Origin: Spirochaetaceae bacterium | Lineage (GTDB): Bacteria > Spirochaetota > Spirochaetia > Treponematales > Breznakiellaceae | Assembly (NCBI GenBank): GCA_031257995.1 | Contig: JAIRNN010000117.1 | Location: 1-14,939 of the forward strand | Length of the DNA stretch: 14,939 nt | Direction: 5' to 3' | Part shown: positions 13,531 through 14,939 of the stretch, piece after piece | How positions within the stretch are numbered: position 1 is the first letter of the stretch | Layout of the letters: each line of letters starts with the position of its first letter | The notes under the pieces: model-generated | What the model was told of the DNA's origin: nothing | What the model saw: only the letters and a program-made list of their open reading frames with translations | Database searches by the model: none | Program-made: the position numbers and the translations under genes

Positions 13531-13899
13531 CTAACCTTTTGCAACTATGATAACACCAACGCAGATTATACATATTCCGGTAATACGAATCAGAGAAATT
13601 TGTTCTTTGAGTAAAAGTGCGCCCATAACCGTCGTTAAAACGAAACCAAGACTTGAGAAAGCGTACGCAAAGCTAACTTCCATACGGGAAAGTACCGTCA
13701 TCCATAAAAGGATACTCAAAATATAACAACAGAACGCCAACCATAGATAAGCATTTGAGAGCATCACGGGCAATATTTTCAATAATCCATGAAGGTGGAA
13801 CGAAACTTTGCCGACTTGCAACATCCCCTGCCGCATCAAAACCTGCGCAACCGCGTTTAATGAAACACTTCCTAAAACGAGTGGTATATTATTTCTCAT
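13531..13899 (-). CDS. EamA/SMR-type small transporter, ArnE-like flippase subunit
   Basis: A 122-residue protein with four membrane helices (about 5-22, 40-62, 70-92 and 98-120). It has the drug/metabolite-transporter half-protein look: SLNAVAQVLMRQGM in helix 1, AYLWLAFCCYILSILLWMTVLS, EVSFAYAFSSLGFVLTTVMGALLLKE, and ITGICIICVGVIIVAKG at the end. Short members of this kind (ArnE/ArnF) flip undecaprenyl-phosphate-linked sugars across the inner membrane as dimers. Its place between a polyprenyl-phosphate sugar synthase and a GT-C transferase supports the same job here. It starts 12 bases after the UbiA-like stop and ends 10 bases before the GT-C start, so the three are co-transcribed. Multidrug export is possible but less fitting. 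Confidence 0.8.
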   Translation of the reverse strand: MRNNIPLVLGSVSLNAVAQVLMRQGMLQVGKVSFHLHGLLKILPVMLSNAYLWLAFCCYILSILLWMTVLSRMEVSFAYAFSSLGFVLTTVMGALLLKEQISLIRITGICIICVGVIIVAKG

Positions 13900-13911
13900 A
13901 CTGTTTTCTAT

Positions 13912-14939
13912 TCAACCCCCGGCTTTTGAAAAAACAATGATAATTGCCGCTATAACATACAGAATAATCAGCGCGCAAAGCGACTTGTCATGCAATAACA
14001 CCGTTATTGGATCCCCGTCGGCAGCCCGTTCGATATTCAGACTGTATTTCAATAGAATAAGAAAAACAACAGGCGTGGTAAAAACAAACAGTTTGGTATG
14101 CATCCGCTGGATAGTACTGTCGTCAATGCTCCACAATGAATAAAACACGATGCAAAGCGCCTGACAAACATACATATTTTTGTCAAGAAAATTATAGGTA
14201 TAACCTTTTAGCACCGACCTTGCGGACGCGCCCTGTTTGATTATTTCATTCCGGCGTTTTCCCAATCCCAAATAAAACGCGCAAAACAAGACAACCAAAT
14301 ACAGCCAAAAAGAGATGGAAACACCGATTATTATCCCTCCAAAGACGACTCTGAGAATATAGCCTGACGAGAGAATGGTTATATCGATAATCGGAATATG
14401 TTTCGCGCCAAAACTATAGATAACATTCAGCGCAAGATATGCGGCCAAGATACAGAACGCCGCCCATTTATGCTGAGAAGTATCCATAATCCAGATACTG
14501 CCTGTCGCCACAACGAAAAGAATACCGATTGTTGTTATCGCATTCTGCGGCGAAATGGTCCCCGCCGCCAGAGGGCGTTTTCGTTTTACATCATCAAGTC
14601 TGTCTTTTTCCACATCTTTTAAGTCGTTGATGATGTACACCACTGAGGCAAGCAGGGAGAACACGATAAAACCCATAATGCAAGTAACGACATTATACAT
14701 TTCATAGAACGAAAGGCTAAAAAAAAGCGGGATAAAGATCAGCAGGTTTTTTATATAGTGGGTTACACGAAAGAGCTTCGCATATTCATTTACCCTCTTG
14801 ACAAAGACGTAAAAAGAAGGATAATGCTCTCGGCTCTCGGCTCTCGGCTCTCGGCTCTCGGCTCTCGGCTCTCGGCTCTCGGCTCTCGGCTCTCGGCTCT
14901 CGGCTCTCGGCTCTCGGCTCTCGGCTCTCGGCTCTCGGC
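13912..14939 (-). CDS. UbiA-type polyprenyl-phosphate phosphoribosyltransferase, 5' end missing
   Basis: Membrane prenyltransferase of the decaprenyl-phosphate phosphoribosyltransferase (DPPR synthase) branch of UbiA. It would join phosphoribosyl diphosphate to a polyprenyl phosphate to make a lipid-linked ribose 5-phosphate. The core motifs are NDLKDVEKDRLDDVKRKRPL (the Mg-binding NDxxDxxxD), then YSFGAKHIPIIDITILSSGY, LRVVFGG, LGLGKRRNEI and LKGYTYNFLDKNM; all are typical of this branch. The first ATG in frame is at 14700, but the family's first helix (KLFRVTHYIKNLLIFIPLFF) lies upstream of it in the same frame. No ATG, GTG or TTG precedes that helix up to the window end. The frame instead runs unbroken into the 7-bp repeat, read as a PRAESRE heptapeptide. 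Thus translation must enter from beyond the window. Without the repeat the length would be about 300, normal for the family. Confidence 0.85.
   Translation of the reverse strand, partial: REPRAESREPRAESREPRAESREPRAESREPRAESREHYPSFYVFVKRVNEYAKLFRVTHYIKNLLIFIPLFFSLSFYEMYNVVTCIMGFIVFSLLASVVYIINDLKDVEKDRLDDVKRKRPLAAGTISPQNAITTIGILFVVATGSIWIMDTSQHKWAAFCILAAYLALNVIYSFGAKHIPIIDITILSSGYILRVVFGGIIIGVSISFWLYLVVLFCAFYLGLGKRRNEIIKQGASARSVLKGYTYNFLDKNMYVCQALCIVFYSLWSIDDSTIQRMHTKLFVFTTPVVFLILLKYSLNIERAADGDPITVLLHDKSLCALIILYVIAAIIIVFSKAGG
14826..14939 (-). repeat. Heptanucleotide tandem repeat (at least 16 copies) in the UbiA frame
   Basis: The unit GCTCTCG on plus (CGAGAGC on minus) is repeated perfectly for 114 bases to the window end, 16 full copies and part of another. 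Since 7 is not a multiple of 3, gaining or losing one copy shifts the frame. None of the seven codons it can make (CGA, GAG, CCG, AGA, GCC, GAG, AGC) is a stop or a start, so it is open in all three minus frames. Confidence 0.95.

Noticed and set aside
14826..14939. CRISPR-like array
   Set aside because: The repeat unit is 7 bp and continuous with no spacers, so it is a simple tandem repeat.

Overview
The window looks like a piece of a GC-rich bacterial chromosome, probably a Treponema-like spirochaete. That assignment is an inference from the gene mix (CvpA, a delta'-type clamp-loader subunit and an NtrB-type kinase in tight overlap, type II pantothenate kinase, small retropepsin-like protein) and from intergenic gaps stuffed with short GC-rich repeats. 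Two parts differ sharply. Positions 1 to about 10,615 are GC-rich housekeeping genes separated by repeats. From 10,616 to the end the sequence is clearly richer in A+T and carries a surface-glycosylation gene group that looks acquired.

Layout. 1-604 (-) is a wrecked IS1-family transposase gene running off the left edge. 605-921 holds repeats. 922-1335 (+) is a small clan AA (retropepsin-like) aspartic protease gene. 1336-1807 is packed with repeats, including a 130-bp MITE-like element with 17-bp inverted ends and a perfect 12-bp target duplication. 1844-4876 (+) is a tight three-gene operon: cvpA, a DNA polymerase III delta'-like gene and a soluble PAS histidine kinase, with 8-nt and 4-nt overlaps. 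A gap with a perfect 47-nt palindrome (5126-5172) separates this operon from convergent coaW (5258-6082, -). An SLT/glucosaminidase-type lipoprotein gene (6162-6830, -) and an NCS2 xanthine/uracil permease gene (7145-8632, -) follow. The permease is divergent from gatB (8998-10467, +). gatB is flanked by two directly oriented copies of a hairpin-rich repeat.

The last 4.3 kb (all -, transcribed from the right edge) reads as one pathway. It encodes a UbiA-type polyprenyl-phosphate phosphoribosyltransferase (DPPR synthase family), a small EamA/ArnE-like four-helix lipid-sugar flippase subunit, a large GT-C-like membrane glycosyltransferase, and a downstream 259-codon frame that is probably the severed C-terminal domain of that transferase. 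Two simple-sequence repeats sit exactly at the control points. A run of 12 G separates the GT-C gene from its C-terminal part; losing one G would give a single 967-residue protein. At least 16 copies of a 7-bp repeat lie in frame, with no stop, upstream of the UbiA conserved core, which has no usable start codon of its own on this side of the repeat. The best candidate for an undescribed system is therefore a doubly phase-variable furanose (ribose/arabinose-like) lipid-linked glycosylation locus. The main caution is that homopolymer runs and repeat-ended contigs are also where assembly errors occur.

A second theme is promoter placement. cvpA, coaW and gatB each have a -10-like hexamer (TAAACT, TATACT, TATACT) only 6-7 nt before the start codon and no good Shine-Dalgarno site, which predicts leaderless mRNAs. 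The permease and the aspartic protease genes have ordinary ribosome-binding sites. No rRNA, tRNA or CRISPR array was seen.
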